NCBI RefSeq assembly: GCF_025369935.1
Contig: NZ_CP104467.1
Coordinates: 2,859,001 to 2,923,000 of the forward strand
From: Paenibacillus andongensis
GTDB lineage: Bacteria; Bacillota; Bacilli; Paenibacillales; NBRC-103111
DNA: 64,000 nt
Direction of reading: 5' to 3'
The notes under the pieces were generated by a model. The model had not been told where the DNA came from, made no database searches, and was given only the letters and a program-made list of their open reading frames with translations. Shown piece after piece: positions 8,255 to 16,831 of the stretch. Position 1 is the first letter of the stretch, and each line of letters opens with the position of its first letter. The translations under genes and the position numbers were made by a program.

Positions 8255-8350
8255 TCAAAAAAACTTGCGAATAAAAGAGAGCAACATGACAAAAGCAACA
8301 ACGAACATCAGGTACATCAATCGTTTTTCATGTTTTCGAGCTTGATTCAA
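8255..8350 (-). CDS. 31-residue single-span membrane microprotein ORF leading the cyd operon
   Basis: A TTG start at 8350 is preceded by AGAAGGTGATACCCC. The peptide begins MNQARKHEKRLMYLMFVVAF and ends LLSFIRKFF. It has a strongly basic N-terminus followed by one hydrophobic helix of about 17 residues, predicting N-in topology. The stop is 31 bases from the cydA ATG, so it is the first cistron below the operator. It is distinct from the CydS-like ORF after cydB. I do not recognise it; it could be an accessory bd-oxidase peptide or a regulatory leader ORF. Confidence 0.55.
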   Translation of the reverse strand: MNQARKHEKRLMYLMFVVAFVMLLSFIRKFF

Positions 8351-8407
8351 GGGGTATCACCTTCTGTTTTCAATTTGATTTGTTATATATTTCTATCTTA
8401 CTTCATG

Positions 8408-8427
8408 TATGTGATTTTTTTCACATA
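8408..8427 (-). promoter_or_regulatory. Rex/Fnr-type operator upstream of cyd
   Basis: The perfect inverted repeat TATGTGA-N6-TCACATA matches the TGTGA-N6-TCACA core of Fnr/Crp-family sites and 15 of 18 positions of the Gram-positive Rex consensus TTGTGAAnnnnTTCACAA. An AT-rich possible -10 (ATATAA, minus strand 8388-8383) puts the centre near -41.5, the usual position for Fnr activation, while Rex would repress from the same site. Which factor binds cannot be decided from the sequence. Confidence 0.6.
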
Positions 8428-8537
8428 AGATGTGAATAGGGTTTGAACAATGTATTACAACTTTATTAACTCACTTACTGATCAGGGAAAATAAAGATTG
8501 AAGAACTTCCAAACCGCCTGCTACGATCGAGTGGGAT

Positions 8538-8574
8538 TATTAAAAGCGCCTCTGATAAAGATAAGGAGGCGCTT
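8538..8574 (-). terminator. Terminator of the ger operon
   Basis: Stem AAGCGCCTC (8544-8552)/GAGGCGCTT (8566-8574); on the minus strand followed by TTTTAATAA. It lies just beyond the gerC stop codon. Confidence 0.8.
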
Positions 8575-8581
8575 CTTGAAA

Positions 8582-9631
8582 TTACAAATGGCTTACATGG
8601 ACCTGAAAATTCACTTTTAGCTTTGGATAATATTCTTCTCTCCAGTTTTTTAATTCCTGATATGGAATCTGATTACGGAAATGTTGGCCAAACCCAAAAA
8701 TATCTGATTTGTTTTCTTGGGCTTGTTCGAATATCTTGTTAAACCGCTTTTCGATCTGCTTTTCGAGTTCTTCTTGGATCTGTTTATCCGTCACGCCCTC
8801 TTTTCTTTCCATAACATGTATCTTTAATTTCAAATCGCATGACACTAACGGTTCATCCTTTTTCATTGACGACTTGATGTGCAATGAGCTGTTTTTTACG
8901 ATCATGTCGGCAGAACCCAGGCTCTCAATCTCGCCTGTTACATTGCGGTGATGAAACAAATTAACTAGCAGATTTTCCTTTGAGTTGATCCGTCCCACCA
9001 TTTTCTCTTTTTTGAAAAAAGCGGAGCCTTCGAAGCGTAATACTGTTTCTTTGCCGGAAATGACGATCGGAACGTTTATATCCTTCGTATAGGAATATAA
9101 ACTTCCATAAAATTCCATAATGCGGGTACTCGAAACCTCTGGTGCCCACTCCCCTTTATTAAAAAATTCATGGATAGAGGTAATTTGAGCACCTGTTACT
9201 TTGTCAATATTCGACAGCATTTTCTCAATACCCTCATCTGTAATGGCAACCAACGCTTTGGACGGCAGTTGCTCCATCTCCATTAAAAGTCGAAAAAGTT
9301 TACCCATTTCCTCTTCGTTCTCTGCCAAGTTGTTTTCGATAAGAATGAATTGTACTTGTGTGTAATCGAGGGCATCATCAGAGTTTGTCTGCATTTGTTG
9401 CAGAATATTGAAAATTGAATTGCCTTTCCCCGTTACTATTCTTGATGTTGTTTTACCTTTTTGCGTTACGGGAATATACAGTGTCACTCTGTATTCATCA
9501 TCGTTTCCCTTGGCAATGCCGATGAGTAAAGGAGGGGTACGTAAATTGATTTCTTTAACATCCCAACAACCACATAGAAGGGTTAAAGCCGTAAGTACAA
9601 TGAAAAGTTTGAATCGATTATTTCTTTTCAT
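8582..9631 (-). CDS. gerC: Spore germination receptor C subunit, Ger(x)C lipoprotein
   Basis: A 349-residue lipoprotein beginning MKRNNRFKLF with lipobox LLCGC followed by WDVKEIN, the typical GerC N-terminus (CWD...EI). The remainder matches the elongated three-domain Ger(x)C architecture, including GKGNSIFNILQQMQ and the C-terminal helix rich in EELEKQIEKRF. GerC is anchored on the outer face of the spore inner membrane and works with GerA and GerB in germinant sensing. Its ATG overlaps the end of gerB by 14 bases, so it is the last gene of the gerA-gerB-gerC operon. Confidence 0.9.
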   Translation of the reverse strand: MKRNNRFKLFIVLTALTLLCGCWDVKEINLRTPPLLIGIAKGNDDEYRVTLYIPVTQKGKTTSRIVTGKGNSIFNILQQMQTNSDDALDYTQVQFILIENNLAENEEEMGKLFRLLMEMEQLPSKALVAITDEGIEKMLSNIDKVTGAQITSIHEFFNKGEWAPEVSSTRIMEFYGSLYSYTKDINVPIVISGKETVLRFEGSAFFKKEKMVGRINSKENLLVNLFHHRNVTGEIESLGSADMIVKNSSLHIKSSMKKDEPLVSCDLKLKIHVMERKEGVTDKQIQEELEKQIEKRFNKIFEQAQENKSDIFGFGQHFRNQIPYQELKNWREEYYPKLKVNFQVHVSHL

Positions 9632-10700
9632 AACTCGCCATCCTTAGATTACCTAAGACTCCATAGATAAAAATGGTAAATGTAATGATGACGATAAACA
9701 AAGCGTGAGCATTTGTACTCAACACCAAAAGTTTTTCAACCATGTCCCGGTTTGGGACATATACTCCCATAAGAAATGCGATTAGAGCCAAAGCAATGAT
9801 CCAATAATAAGATTTGGTTCTTTGCCAATTGAACGTTTTCTGCATAATTTGTCCGGTCATCCATAGTATTACGGCATTCAAGAAGATCGTGAATCCGATT
9901 AATGAGATGCCGAAGAACACCGTTTGCCGACTGAATATAAACCATCTCAAGTCAACGATATTCACCGCCTCTTCTACCGGATAACGAAACGTGACAAGCG
10001 TTTCTTGTCCAAATACGAAAATCGGAAGATAAATTATGAGGAGAATGAGCAACGTCACATAGGTACATACCATAAACAGTTGACCGTATTTCATATTGTT
10101 TTCGGAAGGCACGAAGCCTATAAATAATAACGCTGAAAAACCCGATAGATAGTAAAACTTTGTGTTCAATAAAAATTTTGGAGATGTAGGCAAAACGGGT
10201 GAAGCATTATGTACATCAAAATTGATGATTACAGTAAATGCTATGAACAATACCAATGAATTAACGATAATGAATACAATGACAGAAGCACGCATCATCG
10301 TTTCCAACCCTTTTACTGCTGCAAAAGCAGCTAGGAAAACGAAAACAGCCAGAACCGCCCAAGAAGGAGTCCGATTCAAAAAAATTGCTATAGTTGCATC
10401 GCTGTGGGCGCGAAGGCCGAATCCAACCATTGCTGTGAGAACAAATGCCAAAGGGACAAGCACGATGCATGCAGCCCACTTTCCCATTTGCCTAAATATA
10501 TCGATCACATCCTTTTTCGGAAAATAATCCAACCCTTTTTTGTAGATCAGCGTAAATACCATTTGCAGCAATCCTGTACAAAGAATCACTACCCAATGAC
10601 CACCTACCGTGATCGAATTTATGATTTTGGGATACTGCAAAAAAACGAAGCCCCCACTCATGACACAAACCAACATTCCAAGTTGTACCCTATGGTTCAC
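9618..10700 (-). CDS. gerB: Spore germination receptor B subunit (APC-superfamily, GerAB/ArcD/ProY-like)
   Basis: A 360-residue integral membrane protein with about ten hydrophobic helices, of the amino-acid permease-related GerB family. I place the start at the GTG at 10700 (VNHRVQLGMLV), because AGGGGG lies 7 bases upstream and the GTG overlaps the gerA stop (GTGA); the frame stays open to 10751 but that part lies inside gerA. GerB subunits are thought to contain the germinant-binding pocket. The germinant cannot be predicted. Confidence 0.9.
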   Translation of the reverse strand: MNHRVQLGMLVCVMSGGFVFLQYPKIINSITVGGHWVVILCTGLLQMVFTLIYKKGLDYFPKKDVIDIFRQMGKWAACIVLVPLAFVLTAMVGFGLRAHSDATIAIFLNRTPSWAVLAVFVFLAAFAAVKGLETMMRASVIVFIIVNSLVLFIAFTVIINFDVHNASPVLPTSPKFLLNTKFYYLSGFSALLFIGFVPSENNMKYGQLFMVCTYVTLLILLIIYLPIFVFGQETLVTFRYPVEEAVNIVDLRWFIFSRQTVFFGISLIGFTIFLNAVILWMTGQIMQKTFNWQRTKSYYWIIALALIAFLMGVYVPNRDMVEKLLVLSTNAHALFIVIITFTIFIYGVLGNLRMASYEKK

Positions 10701-12013
10701 TTGGCATCCCCCTTTTCCGTTATCCGAAATGCCATATACGGAATATCGCATGTCTTAAAACTTGCCAGAATTATGCATACAAATAATAATCCGGTACATA
10801 TACCCAGTATGCCGAAAACGGATGCCGAAATTAAAATAAAGTATTTTAGCGTACGAATGTACAACGAGTTTTGAACTCCAACGATTGCTGAACCTGAAAT
10901 CAACATTGCGGTGATGACAATGACCAATAAATTACTGACCAATTTCGCTTCCACGACCCCTTGGCCTAGTATGACTCCTCCAACCATCGTAACGGTCGGT
11001 CCTACGGTTTTGGGGAGTCTGATAATCGCTTCAGTCACTAAATCAACTAATACGACCATAGCAAGGGTTTCAAATAAGGGTGCTAGCGGAATGCCTTCTC
11101 TGCTTTCTGCGACAAACAAGGCGAGGTCTATTTTCAATATTTCAGGATTGACTGACGTTATGGCAATATATAAAGCGGGAAGGATGAGATTGCACAATAT
11201 CCCCAATCCCCTGAGGGTTCGAATCAAATATGTGAAACTGACATGGAAATTGCGATCGTTTGCAGTGGACAACATATCCCAGAACAGATGCGGAAGAACA
11301 AAAGCGTAGGGAGTATTGTCCAAAAAGAGAACGACTCTGTTCCGTTTTAACGAATAGACGGCTTGTAGCGGAAGTTCAGTTATGGAGAAATGACTGACAG
11401 GTACAAATTTGTGGGCACCAAAAAGAATATTCAGGTCATTTATCGTTTCAATATCTGAGTGAGCTTGTTTCAACTTCTGGTCTATTTTTTCAATAAGTTC
11501 ATCCGGAGCTTTTCCTTTAAGATAAAGCATGGAAATCCTTCGCTTTGGCAGCTCTCCGACTTGATATGAGCTATGGATCAGACGCTCAGTGCCCAGTCTC
11601 ATTCGGATCAGTCCTATGTTAATATCAATATCCTCTCCAAAGGCGTCCAAAGGACCTTGAACAGGGCTTTCATTTTTGGGCTCTTCAATGCTTCTCCTCA
11701 GATTTTGGGGGACGGGTTCCACAATGGCGTTACGTTGATCATCTCCTGTTAAGATGACCAATTTGCCTTCTAGAACGGCCCTTATGATTTGTTTAGCATC
11801 AACATCATGCTGATCACTGAGGTTCGTAAATAGTTCATCAACGGAACCAGATAATTCCGCCATTTGCCGAACGTATAAATTGGACTTGGAAAAATTGATG
11901 AGCGAATTAAATCCTATAAGAAAAATCGCCGTATGATCAAATTGCTCTTCGTGAATGAAAAAATCATCATGCTCGGCGAATGTGGATTTCATTTCCTGAA
12001 CGAAATTGCCCAT
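10697..12013 (-). CDS. gerA: Spore germination receptor A subunit
   Basis: A 438-residue GerA-family protein. The N-terminal soluble domain (to about residue 230) contains INIGLIRMRLGTERL and LYLKGKAPDELIEKI, followed by the membrane domain with DNTPYAFVLPHLFWD, SRVGIPLAP-like SREGIPLAPLFE, and RLPKTVGPTVTMVGGVILGQ. The start is taken at the ATG at 12013 because AAGGGG is at correct spacing; a TTG at 12031 overlaps that Shine-Dalgarno. GerA subunits form the oligomeric ion channel of the germinant receptor. First gene of the operon. Confidence 0.9.
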   Translation of the reverse strand: MGNFVQEMKSTFAEHDDFFIHEEQFDHTAIFLIGFNSLINFSKSNLYVRQMAELSGSVDELFTNLSDQHDVDAKQIIRAVLEGKLVILTGDDQRNAIVEPVPQNLRRSIEEPKNESPVQGPLDAFGEDIDINIGLIRMRLGTERLIHSSYQVGELPKRRISMLYLKGKAPDELIEKIDQKLKQAHSDIETINDLNILFGAHKFVPVSHFSITELPLQAVYSLKRNRVVLFLDNTPYAFVLPHLFWDMLSTANDRNFHVSFTYLIRTLRGLGILCNLILPALYIAITSVNPEILKIDLALFVAESREGIPLAPLFETLAMVVLVDLVTEAIIRLPKTVGPTVTMVGGVILGQGVVEAKLVSNLLVIVITAMLISGSAIVGVQNSLYIRTLKYFILISASVFGILGICTGLLFVCIILASFKTCDIPYMAFRITEKGDAK

Positions 12014-12113
12014 GAAACCATGCCCCTTCAAGTAACGTGTAGCCCTATTGTTTCCAGCAAATGGAATGATTATGCAGGTTCAAGCCGTCTACCAACTCAC
12101 AACCGCTATCATT

Positions 12114-12141
12114 GTAAAAAGGACGGTGAGCCACACCGTCC
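12114..12141 (-). terminator. Terminator-like hairpin upstream of gerA, reading toward gerA
   Basis: On the minus strand GGACGGTG-TGGCT-CACCGTCC is followed by TTTTT (complement of 12116-12120). No minus-strand gene ends here; it lies about 100 bases upstream of the gerA start. It may insulate or attenuate the ger operon. Apart from this hairpin and the upstream region of the UbiD-like gene at 12377, I see no gene in 12014-12376. Confidence 0.6.
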
Positions 12142-12376
12142 CTGCACAATATTCCAAGCTGTAAAATCGGAGGGATACCGGGGGAGAACATTATGAATCC
12201 AGTGTAATGGGCAGGCAATTTCAAAGGGGAAAAGTAAAGGATAAGCATTTTTATATTAGGGACAACCCTGAGGCTATTAGCTGGTTTAGCGTAATCGCAT
12301 CTCCTAGTGTAAAATAAGGTTATGTAAGTTTCTATATTCCGTAGCAATTCGATGAAATGATAGGAGTAAACTAAAG

Positions 12377-14203
12377 ATGTACCCAACGTTGGAAGCATGT
12401 GTAAACGACCTTGAACGGAATGGCCATCTCGTCCGGATCCGGGAAGAAGTGGACCCCGAATTGGAAATCGCTGCAATTCACCTGCGTGTGTTCAATGCCG
12501 GAGGTCCGGCCCTCTTGTTCGAGAATCTGAAAGGAACTAGATACAGAGCGGTTTCAAACCTGTTCGGCTCACTGGAGCGAAGTAAGTTTATTTTTAGGCA
12601 GACCTGGAAATCAACACAGAGCGTCATCGCTCTGCGCAACGATCCAATGAGGGCGTTGAGGCAGCCAATTCGGCATGTTAGTGCGGCGATAGCTGCAACA
12701 AAGGCACTGCCGCTTCAGCATGGAGGTAGTGTTTCCGGCTTTAAGGAAGTAGCGATAACCGATCTTCCATTGATTAAGCACTGGCCAATGGATGGAGGGG
12801 CTTTCGTCACGCTGCCGCAAGTTTATACCGAAGACCCCGATAATCCTGGGATTATGAACGCGAACTTGGGGATGTACCGGATACAACTGACTGGTAATGA
12901 CTATGCGACGAATAAGGAAATCGGCCTGCATTACCAAATTCACCGCGGCATTGGCGTTCACCAGCATAAAGCGAACCGTAAGGGAGAACCGCTTAAAGTA
13001 AGCATCTTTGTTGGCGGACCACCAGCCCATTCCCTGTCGGCCATCATGCCGCTCCCGGAAGGTTTAAGCGAGCTGACATTCGCAGGTCTGCTTGCAGGCC
13101 GCCGCTTCCGATACGGTTATTCGGATGGATTTTGCATCAGTCACGACGCCGACTTCGTCATTACGGGAGAGATTCATCCCGGCGAGACGAAAGCTGAAGG
13201 ACCCTTCGGTGACCATCTCGGCTACTACAGCTTGGTCCATCCGTTTCCATTGATGCGCGTCAAAAAGGTGTATGCAAAGCAGAACGCGATCTGGCCGTTT
13301 ACTGTCGTCGGCAGGCCCCCCCAGGAGGACACTGCGTTTGGGGCGCTCATTCACGAATTAACCGGCGATGCTGTAAAACAGGAGGTGCCGGGTGTGAAGG
13401 AGGTTCACGCCGTCGATGTCGCGGGCGTTCACCCACTGTTGTTCGCGATCGGCACCGAACGCTACACCCCTTACACCAAGGTGCAGCAGCCGTCCGAACT
13501 GCTTACGATTGCGAACCGGATTCTCGGGACGGGACAACTCAGTCTTGCTAAATATTTGTTTATCACGGCTGAAGAAAGACAGCCGCTCAGCACATATCAG
13601 GAAGCGGAATTTCTAGCGTACGTACTAGAGCGGATCGACCTCAGGCGCGATCTTCATTTCCAAACAAACACGACAATCGATACGTTGGATTATTCTGGTA
13701 GTGGTCTAAACCAGGGAAGCAAAGTCGTATTCGCTGCCTGCGGAGACAAGAAGCGTGAGCTATGTAACAACTTGCCAGAGCAGCTTCGGGGACTGCGGGA
13801 TTACGGCAACCCGTTGCTCGTTCTGCCGGGCGTCGTCGCACTGGAGGGACCGTCATTCAGTAATTACGCGGATGCCAATCAGCAACTTCGCGAACTAACG
13901 GAAGCGATAGGCGCGCGCGGGCCAATGCCGGAATGCCCGCTGATTGTACTTTGTGACGACAGTTCCTTTGTCGGCGCGTCGTTAGCCAACTTCCTGTGGA
14001 TTACCTTTACCCGGAGCAATCCGTCCCATGATATTTACGGGGTGAATGACGGGTTCGTGTTCAAGCATTGGGGTTGCGACAACGTCATTATCGACGCTCG
14101 GACGAAACCACATCACGCCCCACCGCTTGTCTCCGATCCGGCGATTGAAAAGAGAATCAACCGGCTGTTTGCCACCGGTGGCAGCTTGAATGGCGTGCTG
14201 TAA
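12377..14203 (+). CDS. UbiD-family prenylated-FMN-dependent decarboxylase
   Basis: A 608-residue protein of the UbiD family (typical length 480-610). Visible family features include GGPALLFENLKG near the N-terminus, YRIQLTGNDYA...HYQIHRGIGVHQ, and the cofactor/active-site stretch EGPFGDHLGYYS, where the Glu-x-Pro-Phe and downstream acidic residues correspond to the catalytic Glu-Arg-Glu set of UbiD/Fdc. UbiD enzymes reversibly decarboxylate aromatic or unsaturated acids using prenylated FMN made by UbiX. No ubiX-like gene is in the window. Substrate unknown. The gene is monocistronic and closed by a terminator at 14313. Confidence 0.85.
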   Translation: MYPTLEACVNDLERNGHLVRIREEVDPELEIAAIHLRVFNAGGPALLFENLKGTRYRAVSNLFGSLERSKFIFRQTWKSTQSVIALRNDPMRALRQPIRHVSAAIAATKALPLQHGGSVSGFKEVAITDLPLIKHWPMDGGAFVTLPQVYTEDPDNPGIMNANLGMYRIQLTGNDYATNKEIGLHYQIHRGIGVHQHKANRKGEPLKVSIFVGGPPAHSLSAIMPLPEGLSELTFAGLLAGRRFRYGYSDGFCISHDADFVITGEIHPGETKAEGPFGDHLGYYSLVHPFPLMRVKKVYAKQNAIWPFTVVGRPPQEDTAFGALIHELTGDAVKQEVPGVKEVHAVDVAGVHPLLFAIGTERYTPYTKVQQPSELLTIANRILGTGQLSLAKYLFITAEERQPLSTYQEAEFLAYVLERIDLRRDLHFQTNTTIDTLDYSGSGLNQGSKVVFAACGDKKRELCNNLPEQLRGLRDYGNPLLVLPGVVALEGPSFSNYADANQQLRELTEAIGARGPMPECPLIVLCDDSSFVGASLANFLWITFTRSNPSHDIYGVNDGFVFKHWGCDNVIIDARTKPHHAPPLVSDPAIEKRINRLFATGGSLNGVL

Positions 14204-14312
14204 CGAAGCAAAGCGAACGCAGTGAGAGATTGCGAAAGAGCTGGGGATTTCGCGGAGTAATGTTTCAAGGATAGAAAAAACAACCACACAAGCCTGCTTA
14301 GATAATGAATAG

Positions 14313-14355
14313 ACGACCCCCTCATCCCAAAAAATGGCATGAAGGTCGTTTTTTT
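14313..14355 (+). terminator. Terminator of the UbiD-like gene
   Basis: Stem ACGACC/GGTCGT (14313-14318, 14344-14349) followed by seven T residues. Confidence 0.7.
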
Positions 14356-14484
14356 ATTTCGTGCCTCTTATGTAAAGAAAATAAACCGTGATATTTATTA
14401 ATGCAGTCAGCCATTGAAGTGGATAAAATGATTATCTTGTGTAAAATATATCCATGATCAAAATTTGTCAAGGGAGTTGTAAAT

Positions 14485-14850
14485 ATGCAAACCAAAGAAA
14501 CGCTATATGATAAATTAGGTGGGGAAGAGGTAATCTCCAAAGTGGTCGATTACTTTTACACGCTAGTTTTAGCAGATAAGACGGTTGAAAAGTTTTTCCT
14601 TGACACGGACATGGAGAAACAACGAAAGCATCAGACCAAGTTTATTAGTTTCGCATTAGGTGGTCCTAACCAATATTCAGGATCATCGATGGCTAAAGCA
14701 CATGAGGGTATGAATATTCAACCAGAACATTTTTCTGCCATTGTTAAGCATCTTCATGATGCGCTCGCTCATTTTCAAGTTAGTGAATCTGATATCTCAG
14801 AAGCCTTAAGTCATGTTGCGCCATTAAAAGATGATATTCTGTATAAATGA
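14485..14850 (+). CDS. Truncated hemoglobin (group I, 2/2 fold)
   Basis: A 121-residue protein beginning MQTKETLYDKLGGEEVISKVVDYFY, the standard group I truncated-globin N-terminus. It has a proximal-His region (AKAHEGMNI) and the C-terminal helix FSAIVKHLHDALAHFQVSE. Such globins bind oxygen or NO and often act in NO detoxification; the sequence alone does not decide. GGGAG lies at good spacing upstream and a terminator follows immediately. Its proximity to bd oxidase and ndh genes fits a respiratory or nitrosative stress role, but no operator matching those genes was seen here. Confidence 0.88.
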   Translation: MQTKETLYDKLGGEEVISKVVDYFYTLVLADKTVEKFFLDTDMEKQRKHQTKFISFALGGPNQYSGSSMAKAHEGMNIQPEHFSAIVKHLHDALAHFQVSESDISEALSHVAPLKDDILYK

Positions 14851-14857
14851 AAAATAG

Positions 14858-14888
14858 GGAACAGGTGCTAAATGTCCTGTTCCTTTTT
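14858..14888 (+). terminator. Terminator of the truncated globin gene
   Basis: Perfect 8-bp stem GGAACAGG/CCTGTTCC followed by TTTTT. Confidence 0.85.
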
Positions 14889-15013
14889 GCTGGGAAGCAA
14901 AAAGGAAAAAACAAAAGAAGAAGCCACAGTTTCCGCAAGTAACTGCCTTCTGTCAGAGGATGAACAACCTGCATTTTATACACGATAATGCAGACAATAG
15001 ATAGAATTATAGG

Positions 15014-15295
15014 GGATGACCTGCAAAAGTTACATCTAAACCGATCGTTTTATTCACTGTTGGCGATTTTCGAGCAAATGAGATGCAGGTTTTACAGGTA
15101 AGCACCTTGAAAACGGCAAATTATTTAAAATAAGATGTACTTTTTGCAGGTCCGGGCTGGACCGAAAAGATACAACTTGATGTTGCATGGGATTTTGATC
15201 GGATGGATTCAGGAGATGCCACAGGTCCCTCAGAGTCAGCTGAGGTTTCACACCAATGGAAAATTTTTGATAAAACCTATTTTGAGATATAAACA
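15014..15295 (+). pseudogene. Possible decayed coding sequence (two frames)
   Basis: In the otherwise gene-free stretch 14889-15570, one frame (about 15019-15130) reads AKVTSKPIVLFTVGDFRANE and onward to a TAA. After it a second frame (about 15140-15292) reads GPGWTEKIQLDVAWDFDRMD... ending DKTYFEI and a stop. Neither has a start with a ribosome binding site. They could be the halves of one frameshifted gene. I recognise no family and confidence is low. Confidence 0.22.
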
Positions 15296-15375
15296 ATTAT
15301 ATGTTTGGGGTTTTGGGCTAAGCGAAGATTACACCTTCTATGATTTTTAGCTTGATATTGTAAAAAGGTCTAAAA

Positions 15376-15446
15376 TGTTGTACGTTCTGCAACTTCAACG
15401 AACTAAATGGCCATTTGGCACATGAATTGTTGCAGTATTTACATCA
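15376..15446. repeat. Pair of TGTTGTA-type palindromes
   Basis: TGTTGTA-N5-TGCAACT (15376-15394) and TGTTGCA-N5-TACATCA (15428-15446) have the same 7-5-7 layout and start 52 bases apart. The same element and spacing occur at 55467-55650, so this is an interspersed repeat of the genome. Confidence 0.55.
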
Positions 15447-15570
15447 TTGGTAATCGCTGCAGCCTATTTGCCTTAACCCCGTTGTGATGAGGCACACGGA
15501 ATGAATCAAAGCCTTCCTTTTAAGGCTCCAATCATATCGGTACACTAAGGGGCTGAGCGGATAAAATGTG

Positions 15571-15620
15571 AACAAAAGATGTCCCACTTAGCCATAAGAG
15601 GCAGTGGGACATCTTTTGTT
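15571..15620 (-). terminator. 18-bp perfect hairpin terminator after ndh
   Basis: AACAAAAGATGTCCCACT (15571-15588) pairs exactly with 15603-15620 around a 14-base loop. It lies 8 bases beyond the ndh stop; the A/T-rich ends give U-runs on both strands. Confidence 0.85.
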
Positions 15621-15628
15621 TTGGTATC

Positions 15629-16810
15629 TTAATAGGCTAAAGCGAATAGACCATGAATGTGGGACAGATAGCGAACGTTGCTCGCTTCTTTCATAAGCGA
15701 AGCCGGTAAGCCTTTTAGCTTCGTGTTATTTCCGCCGATAGTGCCTATGCCGTCTTTACGGCCCAAGCTGCCGAGTGTTCCGGAGAATACCGGTATGAAC
15801 TTATCCATGACGCCGCCTTTGAGCTGAACGGACAGGTTGTAACCGACGGTTTCACCCATCTGCCAAGCAAGCTGAGCAGTAGGAGGGTAAGGTCTTTCAC
15901 TGCCTTCAGGGAATACAACCGCGCAATCGCCTGCAAGGAAGATATCGGAGTGGGATGTGGATTGCAGCGTCGGTGTCACGGTAGCACGGCCACGATCTTC
16001 AGCGATTCCGCAGCTTGCAACAACGTGGTTGCCTTTGACGCCGCCAGTCCAAATAATCGTGTTCGACTCGATGGTTTGACCGCTTTTAAGCGATACCGAA
16101 TTTTTCGTTGCTTCTGTAATCGCGACACCTGTCAGGAAAGTAACGCCGCGTTTCTCAAGGCTCGTTACCGCGCGCTCAATCAGTACTGGAGGGAATACCG
16201 GAAGGATGGCTGGGCCCGCTTCAACGCAATAGATCGAAATATCGCTAAAATCGATGCCTTTGCTGCGGCAAACTTCAGGCAGCTTATCAGCGAATTCGCC
16301 AACAAGCTCAACGCCTGTTAAACCGCCGCCGCCAACTACGATGTTTGCATCTGCTTTATTGCCGGTAGCCTTATAAGCGTCTAGACGAGCTTCAACATGT
16401 TCGCGAATACGGTTAGCATCAGCTGCAGATTTGAGAATAAGACTGTTCTCTTCCAGACCTGGAATGCCGAAGTAATTAGTTTCGCTACCTAACGCAACGA
16501 CCAGCGCATCGTACGTATGTAAGGCGCCGCTGCTTGTAAGGACTTGCTTCTCATTTGGCTTAATTTCCTTAATGGTGTCGACAACGATATTCACAGCTTT
16601 GTCGCCTAGCAGTTTTTGAAGCGGAAGCGCAACAGCTTGTTCTTTGATAGTACCACCAGCCAAACGATGCAATTCCGTAATAATTTGGTGTGTTGGAAAG
16701 CGGTTGATGATCGTAATATTGGCTTCTGCAGCCGTCAAATGTTTACGTGCTGTCAATGCGGTTAGTAGACCGCCGTAACCGCCACCAAGAATAAGTATTT
16801 GTTTAGCCAT
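15629..16810 (-). CDS. ndh: Type II NADH dehydrogenase
   Basis: A 393-residue two-Rossmann flavoprotein. The FAD-binding N-terminus is ILILGGGYGGLLTALTARKHL, the NAD-binding motif is VVGGGGLTGVELVGE, and the C-terminal FAD motif is DIFLAGDCAVVFPEG, followed by PPTAQLAWQMGETVGYNL. The single-subunit enzyme oxidises NADH and reduces menaquinone without pumping protons. I use the ATG at 16810 because AAGGG lies 9 bases upstream; the ATG 9 bases earlier overlaps that site. It is preceded by a DUF1641 gene, the same pair as yjlC-yjlD (ndh) of Bacillus subtilis, with a Rex-like site upstream. Confidence 0.92.
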   Translation of the reverse strand: MAKQILILGGGYGGLLTALTARKHLTAAEANITIINRFPTHQIITELHRLAGGTIKEQAVALPLQKLLGDKAVNIVVDTIKEIKPNEKQVLTSSGALHTYDALVVALGSETNYFGIPGLEENSLILKSAADANRIREHVEARLDAYKATGNKADANIVVGGGGLTGVELVGEFADKLPEVCRSKGIDFSDISIYCVEAGPAILPVFPPVLIERAVTSLEKRGVTFLTGVAITEATKNSVSLKSGQTIESNTIIWTGGVKGNHVVASCGIAEDRGRATVTPTLQSTSHSDIFLAGDCAVVFPEGSERPYPPTAQLAWQMGETVGYNLSVQLKGGVMDKFIPVFSGTLGSLGRKDGIGTIGGNNTKLKGLPASLMKEASNVRYLSHIHGLFALAY

Positions 16811-16831
16811 CGTTATCATCCCTTGTCCGTA

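Noticed and set aside
10162..10874. Plus-strand ORFs antisense to gerB/gerA
   Set aside because: Shadows of membrane protein codons; composition atypical and no ribosome sites.
12045..12476. 143-codon minus-strand ORF upstream of gerA
   Set aside because: It overlaps the start of the UbiD gene, spans a terminator hairpin and has no recognisable protein character.
15135..15350. 71-codon plus-strand ORF and the antisense 80-codon ORF at 15054-15296
   Set aside because: No ribosome binding site and low protein likeness; another frame here looks more protein-like but is broken.
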